Shown here piece by piece: positions 49,191-60,759 of a stretch of 64,000 nt of DNA. The DNA comes from Cenococcum geophilum 1.58 (Eukaryota; Ascomycota; Dothideomycetes; Gloniales; Gloniaceae). The first letter of the stretch is position 1; each line of letters opens with the position of its first letter. The DNA lies in contig KV748212.1 of NCBI GenBank assembly GCA_001692895.1, forward strand, positions 868,001 through 932,000. Direction: 5' to 3'. The notes under the pieces are model-generated. The model did no database searches, was not told where the DNA came from, and saw only the letters and a list, made by a program, of their open reading frames with translations. A program made the translations under genes and the position numbers.

Positions 49191-52100
49191 ATAATAATTC
49201 ATTACTTAACGTCCGATTTGGATCCCTATTGGGCCCACGCGGACTACTCCTTATATACATATGGGGAGAAAACTCTATTTAAGAAAACCCCGTAATCCAT
49301 CTCCCCGCCTTTTAGGACTCGCCTATAGGGCGCCTATAAGGCGCCTACAAGTCACCTGTGGTACTCCTACTACCTTACTTTTTGACCTTCTTAGGAACCA
49401 CTGCTGCCGTAATAAGCCTACGGATGCGCTAGTATTATAAACTTTACTCTACTGCTATAGAGTCATTAGGGGGCACCCGTTACTCACCCCCCTACCTTTT
49501 ATTGCCATTTCCTTTATAACCCAGAACTGGTTTAGTATATTTTAGCTAATAAGCCACTAGGTAACCGCCTTAAGGCCTTTTTATATTAAAAGTAGTGTCT
49601 TATAGTTCTCTATACTAGCTACTAAGAGCATTACTTCTTAGTTGGTACGTAAGGGGCATAGCAGTATTATATACTTTAGTGTCTGTCTTAGCCAGCCATA
49701 TTTATATCTTAGGCTACCTACTAGGACACCTACCTAGTAGAGCTAGTCTTTTAGTCCTATTACTCCTGTTCTTAAGAGTGTTACTATTATATTTTCTACC
49801 TTTATTAGGCCTTCTTAGAGCCCTAGAGTGTTTACCCCCTATAGCGTTAACTATACTACGGCTTAGGTTTTTTTTGCCTTAGTTAACCTCTATACCTTTA
49901 ACTCCCATATACCTCTCTAGCGTTAGTCTAGCCAGTATTATATTACAGTAGTTGGTTTCCTGGCGTTCTTTTATACTTTACTTTAGCTCTTTTCTCTCTC
50001 TTACTATTATCCTTACTAGCCTCTTACGCGTTTCCCTTCCTCCTCTATATAGGCCTGGGCCCTAAAGCAGTACTATTCTTCTTCTGCTTTCTTTACCTGT
50101 TTCTCTAATATATCTTCCCTACTTTAGGGTTATTGGTTTGTTCTCCTATAAGGCGCCCTAAGGTCCCTTTATAGTTTATTTAGGCGTGTCTTAATATACT
50201 TTATAATATTAGAGTTACGTTCCTTTTACGCCCTTTATATTGCAGCGGCTTTAATATATAGTTATAGGGGGGGAATATTAGCTTCCTTCTTAAGTAGTAC
50301 TGTGGCCGTTTGCTTATATCCGCCTGTTATACTCTAGAGATAGGCTGTTTAGACCTTTTAGAGTGGTTTAAGGAGCGATTTAGGGGGGCTTTTCTTAGAT
50401 TCTCTAATGGCCCAAATACTGGACCTATATGTTATGGTTAGCCGGATAACTGCTATATATAGTAGGCGTGACCTCTAGAAGTATAGGCCCTATGTAGAAT
50501 TAACGATCCTAGATAATGCGATATACTATACTTAGCCCTTACGGGCCGCTTAGGCCGCATATACGCTCTACTAGAGCTTACTGTCTACCTATACTCCTAA
50601 TACTCTTAGGCCCTGAACTGGCTAACCCCTAAAGCCTTAGATGTAAATTATGTGCTAAAGATCTGTAGATTAGTTGCGTTTTCTTATAAAATGGATTAGC
50701 TGGTACTTCTCTAGTAAGAATTGGACTCTATATTATCTTACCTATTCTATATAGGTATTATAAGCTTTCTCTAGCGTTCTGTAATTCTCTACGGCTATTG
50801 GCCCGTATATAATTAGGTTTATATCGTTAATAAAGCCTATCCCCTAGGTCGCCCCTTCCTTAAAGGAGTTAAGTAGGTTGCTTATAAAGAAAAGGAAAAG
50901 TATAGGCGAGAGGGGTAATCCTTGTGGTATTCCTATTGTAACTATAATAGGGGGGCTTTAGTATCCGCTAAAGACTAGCAATATTTCTTTTTAGCCTATA
51001 AACCCTTAAATAAATTGTATAATCTATTCTGGGAAGCCTTTTGCTCTAAGGATATATAGGAGACGCTTATAGGGTACGTTGTTATAGGCGCCACTAATAT
51101 NTAGGCTAAGNATTAATACTANAAAGTCCNTTNGNATNGCCTATNCTGATTTAATNGTNGNAGNNAGTAGCNTAAGTGCTAATAGTGTTAAGCGGTTCTT
51201 TCTTGCCCCCATTTAGCTTTATAGTAGTAGGGCGTATTTCTCTACCGTATCTACTATATAGTCCGCTATTACCCTTTCTAAGATCTTGCTAAGGGTATTC
51301 TCTAAGGTAATAGGGCGGTAGCTCCCTAGAAATAAGTAGTCTGCTTTACCTTCTTTATATAGAATAAACGTTATTATAGCTCTTTTAAGTCTTGGGTAAT
51401 AGCCTATTATAAAGTATGCTCTAGCTATATCCGTAAGCTAAGGTGCTATTAGTAGTCCGCAGGTCTTTAGGGCTTTATTTAGGATCCTATCTAGTCCTGG
51501 TGCTATATTATTTAAAAGGCGGCTAATAGTTCTAGCCATTTCTTCGGTTGTTATATCACTATTAACCCTTAGGCGAGTCACCAGTGCTTTGCCTGTAATA
51601 TCGCTAAGGTCTACTAAAGCTAGTTAGGGGGAAAATCTTTCTATAAGGATTTTTGCCTTCTTATTGTTGTTGCTTATAGCTAGTAATTTACCTAGTCTTT
51701 ACAGGGGCGGAAGGTATAGGTCTTCTACTAAACGTCCTGCCTTTCTTTTTACCTATTTTGCTATCCTCCAAAGACCTTTATTATAGGGGAGGCTTAGGTT
51801 AATAGTATACTTATTTATAAACCGTCTCCAGCTATTCCTTACTTCTTTTTTTAGGGTATTCTTTAGCTAGTTTCTTATGTCTTTATAATGTCTGTCGTCT
51901 TTAGGATTATGGCTACTTATATATTTTCTTCTTACTTATTATTAGCTAGTAATGAGAACTGCATATTATGCGGACCATACGTATCGCGTATAGGGGCCTG
52001 CTTTTAAGACTGGGCAGTGCTCTTCTAACCTATTTTTAATTACTGCCTAGATCCTTTCTAGTCTTTAGTTAATTTCCTTAGGGGTAGCTACTAAGCCTCG

Positions 52101-54735
52101 CTTATTTGGTATCGGGTAAATTTCTTTTAGGTCTTAAAGTTATTATTTAACTGTGTTAAGGAAGCTATCTATCTTAAGCTTTCTTATTACGTATCTTTTA
52201 CTATTTAATTATGCCTTAATATCTAGATCTAGCTGTATTTAGATAGGGATATAGTTTAAAGTAAGTGCCTATTCTTCTTTAGGGTTATACCTTTTAAGTC
52301 TCTAGTATAGGCCTTCGTCTATAAATATAAGGTTAATTATGCTTCTAGCAGTACCTTATTGCCATATAATTACTCCTAGGGGGGTGGCTAGCTTAAAGCC
52401 CCAGGTGTCTATAGCTTTTAGTAGGCACTCTACCTATCATTCAGCAGCAATATAGATACCCCCCTACCGCGGGTAGTAGAGGTTTATATCTCCTAATAGG
52501 ATAAACTCTATATCTTTAGTTTCTAGTAAGCTTATTACTAATATAATATTCTCTGTTTATAGGACCCCTTTAACCTTAGGGTTATACACATTAATAATCT
52601 AAACCGGTCCCCTATATATCTAGATTATTATAACTACAATATTTAGGTTAACTGCCTGCCATAACTATAAGGATAGGCTAATAGCCTTACTAATTATAAA
52701 GCACACGCGTATAGCTGCTTTTAGTTTATATAGGAGCTAAAATCCTTAGGGGCAGTATATTAATTATATATAGGCATTATAATACGGCTCTTGTATAGTA
52801 AGGATATAGTATTTCTCTAGGTCTAAGCTATCTAGCAAGGGCCTTGCAAGACAGTAGTTTATATTACCGCAGTTATATTATATAATAGATAGGTAGCGGA
52901 CCCCTAGCGGGGGTCCTTCGCCTCTCCTTCATTCCTTACTTCCTCTATTTTTACTTTCTCTAGGATATTTAGAGCTTCTATCTCTTATATCTACATCCTA
53001 GTTACTACTTATTTTATATAGAGCTTTCTATTCCCGTGTCTTATATTCCTAGTAGCGCTTCTATATTTAAATCTATTATTATCTCTAATTCCTCCCCTAT
53101 TCTTACTAGTTGGCTATATACCCTTTAAGAGTCAGCTATAAATATTATATTTACCGCGTTAAGTCTAATTCTTAATTATTCTGGTCTTAAGCTTGCTATA
53201 GCTGTCTATAATAGTCTTCCTATAGGGCGTCCTCTCCCTTATATCCCCTATAACCCTTATATCCCTATACAGTCTAGTAATATCACACGGCGACGCTTCT
53301 AGCCCATTAAGGCTTGGGATAGCTGGCCTAGCCCCCTAGTATTAAAGGTAGGAAATGCTAAAAAGGCACCTATGCCCCCCTAGCTTATTGCCTATTATTT
53401 CCATTTATATAACCTAGTGTGCAGTTATTCCCGTAGCTATTAAGCCCTTACCTTCCATCTCCTATATTTAATACAGTCTCCTCTCTCCTACGCCTTAAAT
53501 ATGCTTCGGTGGCAGTTTATATATTTTATTTAGTCTTAATTTAAGTAGTTTCTTATATCGTGGGGGCCTGTATAGTGGCCGCAGCACACCTATACTGCGC
53601 ATATGGATTAGGTGTGTCCCTATTATACATAGCAGTAGTATTATTCTAGGCGGAGTTTATAGTTATAGAGCCTTGCGTTGTATATAAGGCCATTTATAAT
53701 AATACCTTTTTAGATAAGGAGTTTTTATATTCCTAGTGTATATATACTAATAATAAGGGAGCTATACGTTTAACTAGCGTCTCCCTAGTAAGTCTCTGGC
53801 GACCCTTATATTCTTTCATTGTTCTTATTATATACTTAGTTTACATTTTCCTATTAAAGCTATTAGATTTAGGTAATCTCGAGTCCTAGTATAAGGCGTT
53901 CCGTTTATTTTACTATCTTATATATAGTTGCCGTATTATCCGCCTAGTATCCCTTTTCTACCCTAAGGCTTAGGGGAACCGCTAGGACTTCAACTAGGTA
54001 ATCTTTATAGAGCACTTTTATGCTAATACGTTCTCCTAGCCTATTCCTTACCCTTATAGCTTATTCCTTTACCTATTAGTCCCTTAGGGTAACTCTAATA
54101 TCTCCGCTTCTAAGGTATTAGACTATAACAGCGTTATAGACCTCTTTGCAAATTTCTATAAGGACTTCTATTTCTAATTATCCCTTAAGCCCCTCTACTT
54201 TCTCTATATTTAGTCGTATTATAATTATATATCCGGATATTATCTTTAGAGGGGTAGGCTCCCTATACTATAGAGGCGCAGCTACAGCGGCCTAAGTGCG
54301 GTTCGCCAGTAGGGAGGGGTTTTATTTATTTTCAATTTTACTTAGCCGTTAGAGGATTTAGTTAAGGGTTTACTAAAGGGGCGCCTAAGGTACGCTAGAT
54401 TGGCGGAGCCATTCTACTAGCTGTATTAGTTTGTTATAGCTAACAGTCGCTCCCCTATAACTGCGGATACTAGACGCGTCCAATAGGCTTTATATTTTAT
54501 TAGATGCCTTCTTAATAGAGGTCTTTCCGTTTTATAGTGTGGTATTCGCCTATTCTTATTATAGAGGGCCATTGCTAGGCGTGGTTCTGGTGGGCGCGCG
54601 CAAGTGCGAACCACCATCATTCAACGTATGTCTCCCCTGCGATACATACATCTCAGGGGGATTCTCTAGGTGTTTTTCAGGGTTCTTTTGGTTATTTTTG
54701 GTCTTTTTGGGCCGGGTATAGCAAGAGCTCCTAGG
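49191..54735 (-). mobile_element. LINE-A copy 6, full length (Tad1-like LINE)
   Basis: This is a complete reverse-oriented copy of 5,545 bp with a 15-bp duplication ATATATAAAGATATA at 49176-49190 and 54736-54750. The 3' UTR is at about 49191-49450, the ORF2 zinc motif near 49650-49720, the reverse transcriptase at about 50730-51730, the endonuclease at about 52230-52900, the junction hairpin at 52896-52914 and the ORF1 knuckles near 53500-53610. A short sense frame of 64 codons (54426-54620) survives in the 5' UTR. It is RIP-mutated; scattered ambiguous bases occur at 51101-51172. It is the youngest event in a four-level nest. Confidence 0.92.
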
Positions 54736-54859
54736 ATATATAAAGATATATAGTTTTTAGTTATAATAAAGTAGCTTAAACTACTAAAATTATATTTAAT
54801 AATAATTCTTAATATATTTTAATTATATATAGCTAGAATAGGTTTATAACTAGTTATAA

Positions 54860-54926
54860 ATATATTCTAAACGTATTAGAAATATATTCTAAACGTATTA
54901 GAAACATGTTTTAAATATATTAGAAA
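54860..54926. repeat. Subterminal repeats, right half of the TIR element
   Basis: Two to three copies of a TATTCTAAACGTATTAGAAA-type unit occur here, related in inverse orientation to the TTTAGAAC repeats at 48531-48625. Confidence 0.6.
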
Positions 54927-57900
54927 AAACTTATTATTTACCTTTATAGGATTTTATTTTAGTTTAAATAGGCTTTATAAATAGCTTAAACTATTAAAAT
55001 TACTATAAAATAAGCTATAAATAGCTTATATAGCTCTTTAAGGTAATAATTATTATATAAAAAATATTTTTATAATAGATTTAAGATAGATATATAAGAA
55101 AAGATAGGGTAGATGGTAGGGTCAGTTTGGGAGGGGAAGGGTAGGGTTTAGTATAGCGGGCGGAGGTTTCGCCTATCGGACCGACCTTTTAACGTGGTCT
55201 GGCCGACCTATACGCACGGGCTTTAGTATCCGCTGAAGACCAATAATATTTCTTTTTAACCTGTAAACCCTTAAATAAATTATATAATCTATTCTAGGAA
55301 GCCTTTTGCCCTAAGGATATATAAGAGACGCTTATAGGGTATATTATTATAGGCGCTACTAATATTTAGGCTAAGCATTAATACTATAAAGTCCTTTCGC
55401 ATCGCCTATATAGATTTAATAGTGGCAGTAAGTAGCGTAAGTGCTAATAGTGTTAAGCGGTTCTTTCTTGCCCCTATTTAGCTTTATGGTAGTAAGGTAT
55501 ATTCCTTAGCCGTATCTACTATATAATTCGCTATTACCCTTTCTAAGATCTTACTAAGGGTATTCTTTAGAGCAATAGGGTAGTAGCTCCCTAGAAATAA
55601 GTAGTTTGCTTTACCTTCTTTACGTAGGATAAACATTGTTATAGCTCTTCCGAGTCTTAAGTAGTAGCCTATTATAAAGTATACTCTAGCTATATCCGTA
55701 AGCTAAGGTACTATTAGTAATCCATAGGTCTTTAGGGCTTTATTTAGGATCCTATCTAGTTCTAGTACTATATTATTTAAAAGGCGGCTAATAGTTCTGG
55801 TTATTTCTTTAGTTATTATATTACTGTTAACCCTTAGGCAAGTTACCGGTGCTTTACCTATAATATTGCTAAGGTCTACTAAAGCTAGTTAAGGGAAAAA
55901 TCTTTCTATAAAGATCTTTGCCTTCTTATTATTATTATTTATGGCTAGTGATTTACCTAGTCTTTGCAGGGGCGGAAGGTATAGGTCTTCTATTAGGCGT
56001 CCCGCCTTTTTCTTTACCTATTTTGCTATCCTTTAGAGACCTTTATTATGGGGGAGGCTTAGGTTAATAGTATGCTTATTTATAAACCGTCTCCAGCTAT
56101 TCCTTACTTCTTTTTTTATAGTATTCTTTAGCTAGTTTCTTGTATCTTTATATTATTCCTTATCTTTAGGATTATAGCTACTTATATATTTTCTTCTTGC
56201 TTATTATTAGCTAGTAATAAAAACCGTGCATTATACGGACTATATATATCGTGTATAGGGGCCCGGTTTTAAAACCAGGTAGTACTCTTCTAGCCCATTT
56301 TTAATTACTGCCTAAATCCTTTCTAGTCTTTAGTCGATTTCCTTAGGGGTAGCTAATAAGCCTCGCTCGTTTAGTATTGGGTAGATTTCTTCTAGGTCTT
56401 AAAGTTATTATTTAATTATGCTAAAGAAGCTGTCTATCTTAAGCTTTCTTATTATATATCTTTTGCTATTAGGTTGCGCCTTAATATTTAGATCTAGCTA
56501 TATTTGGATAGGGATATAGTCTAAAGCGAGTACCTATTCTTCTTTAGGGTTGCACCTTTTAAGTCTCTAGTATAGGCCTTTGTCTATAAATATAAGGTTA
56601 ATTATACTTCTAGCGGTGCCTTATTGCTATATAATTGCTCCTAGGGGGGTAGCTAGCTTAAGGCCCCAGGTGTCTATAGCTCTTAGTAGGCACTCTACCT
56701 ATTATTTAGCAGTAATATAAATACCCCCCTACCGCGGGTGGTGGAGGTTTATGTCTTCTAATAGGATAGACTTTATACCTTCGGTTTTTAGTAAGCTTAT
56801 TACCAATATAATATTCTCTATTTATAGGACCCCTTTAACCCTAGGGTTATATACATTAATAATTTATACTAGTCCCCTATATATCTAAATTGTTATAACT
56901 ATAATATCTAGGTTAACTACCTACTATAACTATAAGGATAGGCTAATAGCCTTGCTAATTATAAAGCATATACATATAGCTGCTTTTAGTTTATATAGGA
57001 GCTAAAATCCTTAGGGGCAGTATGTTAATTATATATAGGCATTATAATACGGCTCTTATATAGTAAGGATATAGTGTTTTTCTAGGTCTAGGCTGTCTAG
57101 TAAGGGCCTTATAAGACGGTGGTTTATATTGCCGTAGTTATACTATATAATAGATAGGTGGCGGACCCCCAGTAAGGGCCCTTTACCTTTTTTTCGTTTC
57201 TCGCTTCTTCTATTTCTACTTTCTCTAAAATGTTTAGAACTTCTATCTCTTATATCTACACCCTAGTTGCTACTTATTTTATATAGAGCTTTCTATTTCC
57301 GTGTCTTATATTCCTACTAGCGCTTCTATATCTAAATCTATTATTATCTCCGGTTTTTCCCCTGTTCTTACTAGTTGGCTATATACCCTTTAAGAGTTGG
57401 CTATAAATGTTATATTTGCCGTATTAAGTCTAATTCTTAATTATCCTGGTTTTAAGCTTGCTGTAGCTGTTTATAAGGGTCTTCCTATAGGGCGTCCTCT
57501 CCCTTATATCCCTATACAGTCTAGTAATATCACGCGGCGTCACTTCTGGCCTATTAAGGCTTAAAATAGCTAGCCTAGCCCCCTAGTGTTAAAGGTAGGA
57601 AACGCTAGAAAGGCACCCGCGCCCCCCTAGCTTATCGCCTGTTGTTTCTATTTATATAACCTAGCGTGCAGTTATTCCCGTAGCTGTTAAGCCCTTACCT
57701 TCCGTCTCCTATATTTAATGTAGTCTACTCTCTCCCACGCCTTATATGTGCTTTAGTGGCAGTTTGCGCATTTTGTTTGGTCTTAATTTAAGTATTATCT
57801 TATATCGTGGGGGCCTGCATAGTGGCCGCAGCACACCTGTACTGCGCATATGGATTAGGTGTGTCCCCATTATGCGCAGCGATAGCATTATTCTAGGCGG

Positions 57901-58261
57901 AGTCTGTAGTTATAGAGCCTTGCGTCGTATATAAGGCCATTTATAATAATACCTTTTTGAATGAGGAGTTTTTGCATTCCTGGTGTATGTGTGCTGACGA
58001 TAAGGGAGCTATGCGTTCGACCGGCGTTTCCCTGGCGAGTCTCTAGCGACCCTTATATTCTTTTATTATTCTCGTTATATACTTAGTTTGCATTTTCCTG
58101 TCAAGAAGACCTTTATATAAGCAGCTATATTTAAAATATTATATAAATATCTTTAATAGGTATGGAATTATAAAAGGCTAAAGTTGGTAGATTTTAATAT
58201 GTTTTAAGATGGCTTAACTAGGTAGCTGGCTCGACTAAATAGCTAAAACGTTAAACTATAA

Positions 58262-59325
58262 GATCCTTAGCTCCTTATACCCGCGTAACATTAAGAGGAA
58301 ATCGCCGCGGCAGAGGCTATAGTTCCACCTCTATATTACTAAGCCGCGTAGTAACTACCAACGCTAAACACTTACGCCTACGCCCGCCCTCTCTATAACT
58401 AGCGGATATTCCATCTACTAGTTAGACAAAAATATTAAAGGAAAAAAAGGTTAACATTATTAAGGACCTTCTACGTTAATAGGGCTGGTTTTTATATAGG
58501 CCGGTCTTTAAGTACTTAGAAAGTAAGAACGGGTATAAAGGTAATAGAAAGAAAAAGAAAATAGGGGACCTACTTATTCCTTTACTAGAGGATAAGGAAA
58601 TATAAAAGGAACTTACTAATATGCCTAATATTTATATAACGCTAGTAACCTATACTATCCGCTATATCTAGAAAAAGCTTTACCAACTATGATTATAACG
58701 CGGACTCTAGATATAGAGTTTTAGGGTATTAGCCTTAAGAATATGGCTAAGTTTATTTACCAGTATAGTCCGCTACTATTTTAGCTTATTAAGGGAATAT
58801 CTATACTAAATAAAGAGAAATGTAGTTGGGATCTATACGGCGGACGTATAGTTATAGTTACCTCTATATTCCTCCTAGGGTTCGCCTAAAACTCTATAAA
58901 TAGTTTTGCCTATCTACTTAGTCTATATCTTTAGGTACTTAGTATAAAGCGCTATATACTATTTTTCTATATAGCCTTAGTCTAATTAATAGTTATAAGA
59001 CCTTTAACGCCAAAAAGCTTAGGCTAGCTAAATGTTTTAAGAAAGGTTCTACTAAATCTGCTAGCCCTTTTAGCACTAATAACCCTTAAAAACCAATCAA
59101 GTCTCTATTTATTTATAATAATATCTATATTATCTATAATAACTTCAACTATTACCAAAAAACTTAATATTAGGTTATCGGTAAGATTAGTAAATTTAAT
59201 TCGCACACTATAGGAATGATTTTACGCGGAGTATATATGCCTAAAGGGGGCCTTAAGCAGTTAATATTAAACAACACCTGTTAACTTAAGCTAGATAAGG
59301 TTGTTAATGCAGCTAAGAATTAATT
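58262..59325 (+). pseudogene. DUF6589-like protein relic, 3' end missing
   Basis: Forward frames can be followed for about 1 kb, in one register from about 58630 to 59325, broken by many TAG/TAA codons of RIP type. Readable blocks are an aliphatic stretch (SLSLINSYKTFNAKKL near 58975-59030), a YNNFNYYQKT motif near 59140-59165 and HTIGMILRGVYMPKGGLKQ near 59205-59260. The pattern of an asparagine-rich YDN-F motif followed by a glycine-proline loop resembles fungal DUF6589 proteins, which are often linked to mobile DNA. That match is from memory. It ends abruptly before the LINE-B fragment. Confidence 0.45.
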
Positions 59326-59355
59326 TTTATTTTTATTTATTTTATATCCATTATA

Positions 59356-59381
59356 TTATATATATATATATATATATATAT
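59356..59381. repeat. (TA)n microsatellite
   Basis: About 13 uninterrupted TA units lie in an AT-rich stretch separating the DUF6589-like relic from the LINE-B fragment. Confidence 0.9.
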
Positions 59382-59390
59382 TAATATCCG

Positions 59391-59945
59391 TTATATTATA
59401 CTACGTATAATACTACGCAAGCAGCCTCTAGGCTATAGCGCTATAGTCCTATATATATAAATCCCTTAGGGCAGCTTAATATATATTAGTAACTATGTCC
59501 TAGTAGTTTACAAGCCCTTAAACTAGGGGTTTATAGTTTTTTTTAAGTAAAATACTAAGTTATAAGTAACTACTAGGGAATGAGAAAGTGGTAGAAAACT
59601 ATAAGAAATAAGAAGTCCTAACGCCTATCCCTGTCCTTTTATAATTTATTTCTATTCTTTTGCTTACTAATATCTCTTTACTAGAAGCCTAGTAGGAGTT
59701 ACCTCCTTCTATAAATCCTGCTGTTATTAGCTACTTTTTAGTAGCTATCCCTATCCTACTTAGGAATAGAAAAAGCGCCTCTCTTTCTTTTTATATACAA
59801 AATAGCTTTTCTAAAGAGAGAGAAGAGCCTAGTTTTTTTGCATTTCTCTTCTTTCTTCTCTATATAGGTTGCAGTCTAGTTGTAGGTGCTTAGGGGTTTA
59901 TAGTGCTCTATATTCCCTAAAGCATCTACCATCTTCGTCCTCCCC
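59391..59945 (-). mobile_element. LINE-B 3' fragment (5'-truncated copy)
   Basis: About 555 bp match the 3' UTR of the larger LINE-B copy starting at 59953, in the same reverse orientation, so the two lie head to tail. It contains the terminal hairpin (59393-59413). No coding sequence remains. Confidence 0.8.
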
Positions 59946-60759
59946 CCTCTATTGTATTATACTATGTATAATACTATATATGCAGCCTCTAGGCTATAGC
60001 GCTATAGCTCTATATATATAAATCCTTCCTAGGTAGCTTAATATATACTAGTAACTATAGCCTAGTAGTTTATAAATCCCTAAACTAGGGGTTTATAGCT
60101 TCTTAGTAAAACACTAAGTTTCTAGCAACTATTAGGTAATAATAATACAGTAGAAAAAACTATAAGAAATAATAGATCCTAACGCCTATCCCTATCCTTT
60201 TATAATTTATTTTTAGATTTTTGCTCTCTAATATCTATTACTAAAAGCCTAGTAGGAGTTACTTCCTTCTAAAGATCCTATTGCTTTTAGCCACTTTTTA
60301 GTAGCTATTTCTATTCTGTCTAAGAATAGGAAAAAGTACCTCTCTTCCTTTCCTTGTACAAAATAACTTCTTTAAAGAGAGAGAAGAGCTTAGTTGCCTT
60401 TGTATTTTCTTTCTCTCTTTCCTATATAGGCTGTAGTCTAGTAGTAAATGCTTATGGGTCTATAGAGCGTTGCATTCCCTAAAGCATCTACCTTCTCCGT
60501 CCTTCCCTATTGCTTTAAAGAAGGATTAAAAGTAACCTTTTCCTAGATTCAACCGGAAGAAAGCTAATTATAGCTTTTTAGGGTATCTATAATTAGGGGC
60601 TTTAAGAGAAAAGGAATAGCTTCCTTTAATAAATCCTAGTATAGTGTTTTCCTTTAATCTTATTATGTTGCTAATTCTTTTCACACAATTTTAGTATATT
60701 TTCTCTTACTATTCTCTTTATATAGGATAAAGAAGTATAAGAAGATTGTATTTTTCTTC

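Larger units (their letters stand above)
48345..55217. mobile_element. Non-autonomous TIR element (MULE-like), split by LINE-A copy 6
   Basis: The ends are 37-bp inverted repeats (48345-48381 and 55181-55217) sharing AGGTCGGC and TAAAAGGTCGG blocks. They are flanked by the 9-bp duplication GGGCTTTAG at 48336-48344 and 55218-55226. Apart from the inserted LINE the element is about 1.3 kb of AT-rich DNA without a frame. It has subterminal 11-bp repeats at 48531-48625, 48736-48840 and 54860-54926. A 9-bp duplication favours the Mutator-like superfamily, though hAT (8 bp) cannot be ruled out. Confidence 0.75.
46585..58108 (-). mobile_element. LINE-A copy 5, 5'-truncated, carrying a nested TIR element
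   Basis: This is a reverse-oriented Tad1-like LINE with an 11-bp duplication ACCTTTATATA at 46574-46584 and 58109-58119. LINE sequence is 46585-48344 and 55227-58108. It keeps the 3' UTR, ORF2 and part of ORF1, and stops just 5' of the ORF1 knuckle region near 58100, so it is truncated by about 1 kb. The junction hairpin is eroded at 57163-57181. It is RIP-mutated and dead. Confidence 0.9.
46295..58253. mobile_element. Palindromic MITE of about 424 bp, split by LINE-A copy 5
   Basis: With the inserted LINE removed, 46295-46584 joined to 58120-58253 forms two inverted arms of about 155-159 bp around a 110-bp spacer. The arms start TAACGTATTAGCC (left) and TAACGTTTTAGCT (right, reverse strand). 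Each contains two copies of a 16-17-bp subterminal repeat of type CTACTTAGTCGAGCCA. Differences are largely transitions. There is no coding capacity. The superfamily is unknown because the target duplication could not be fixed. Confidence 0.7.

Noticed and set aside
57746-57934. Forward frame of 62 codons
   Set aside because: It is antisense to the ORF1 knuckle region of LINE-A copy 5 and is not shared as an open frame by the other copies.
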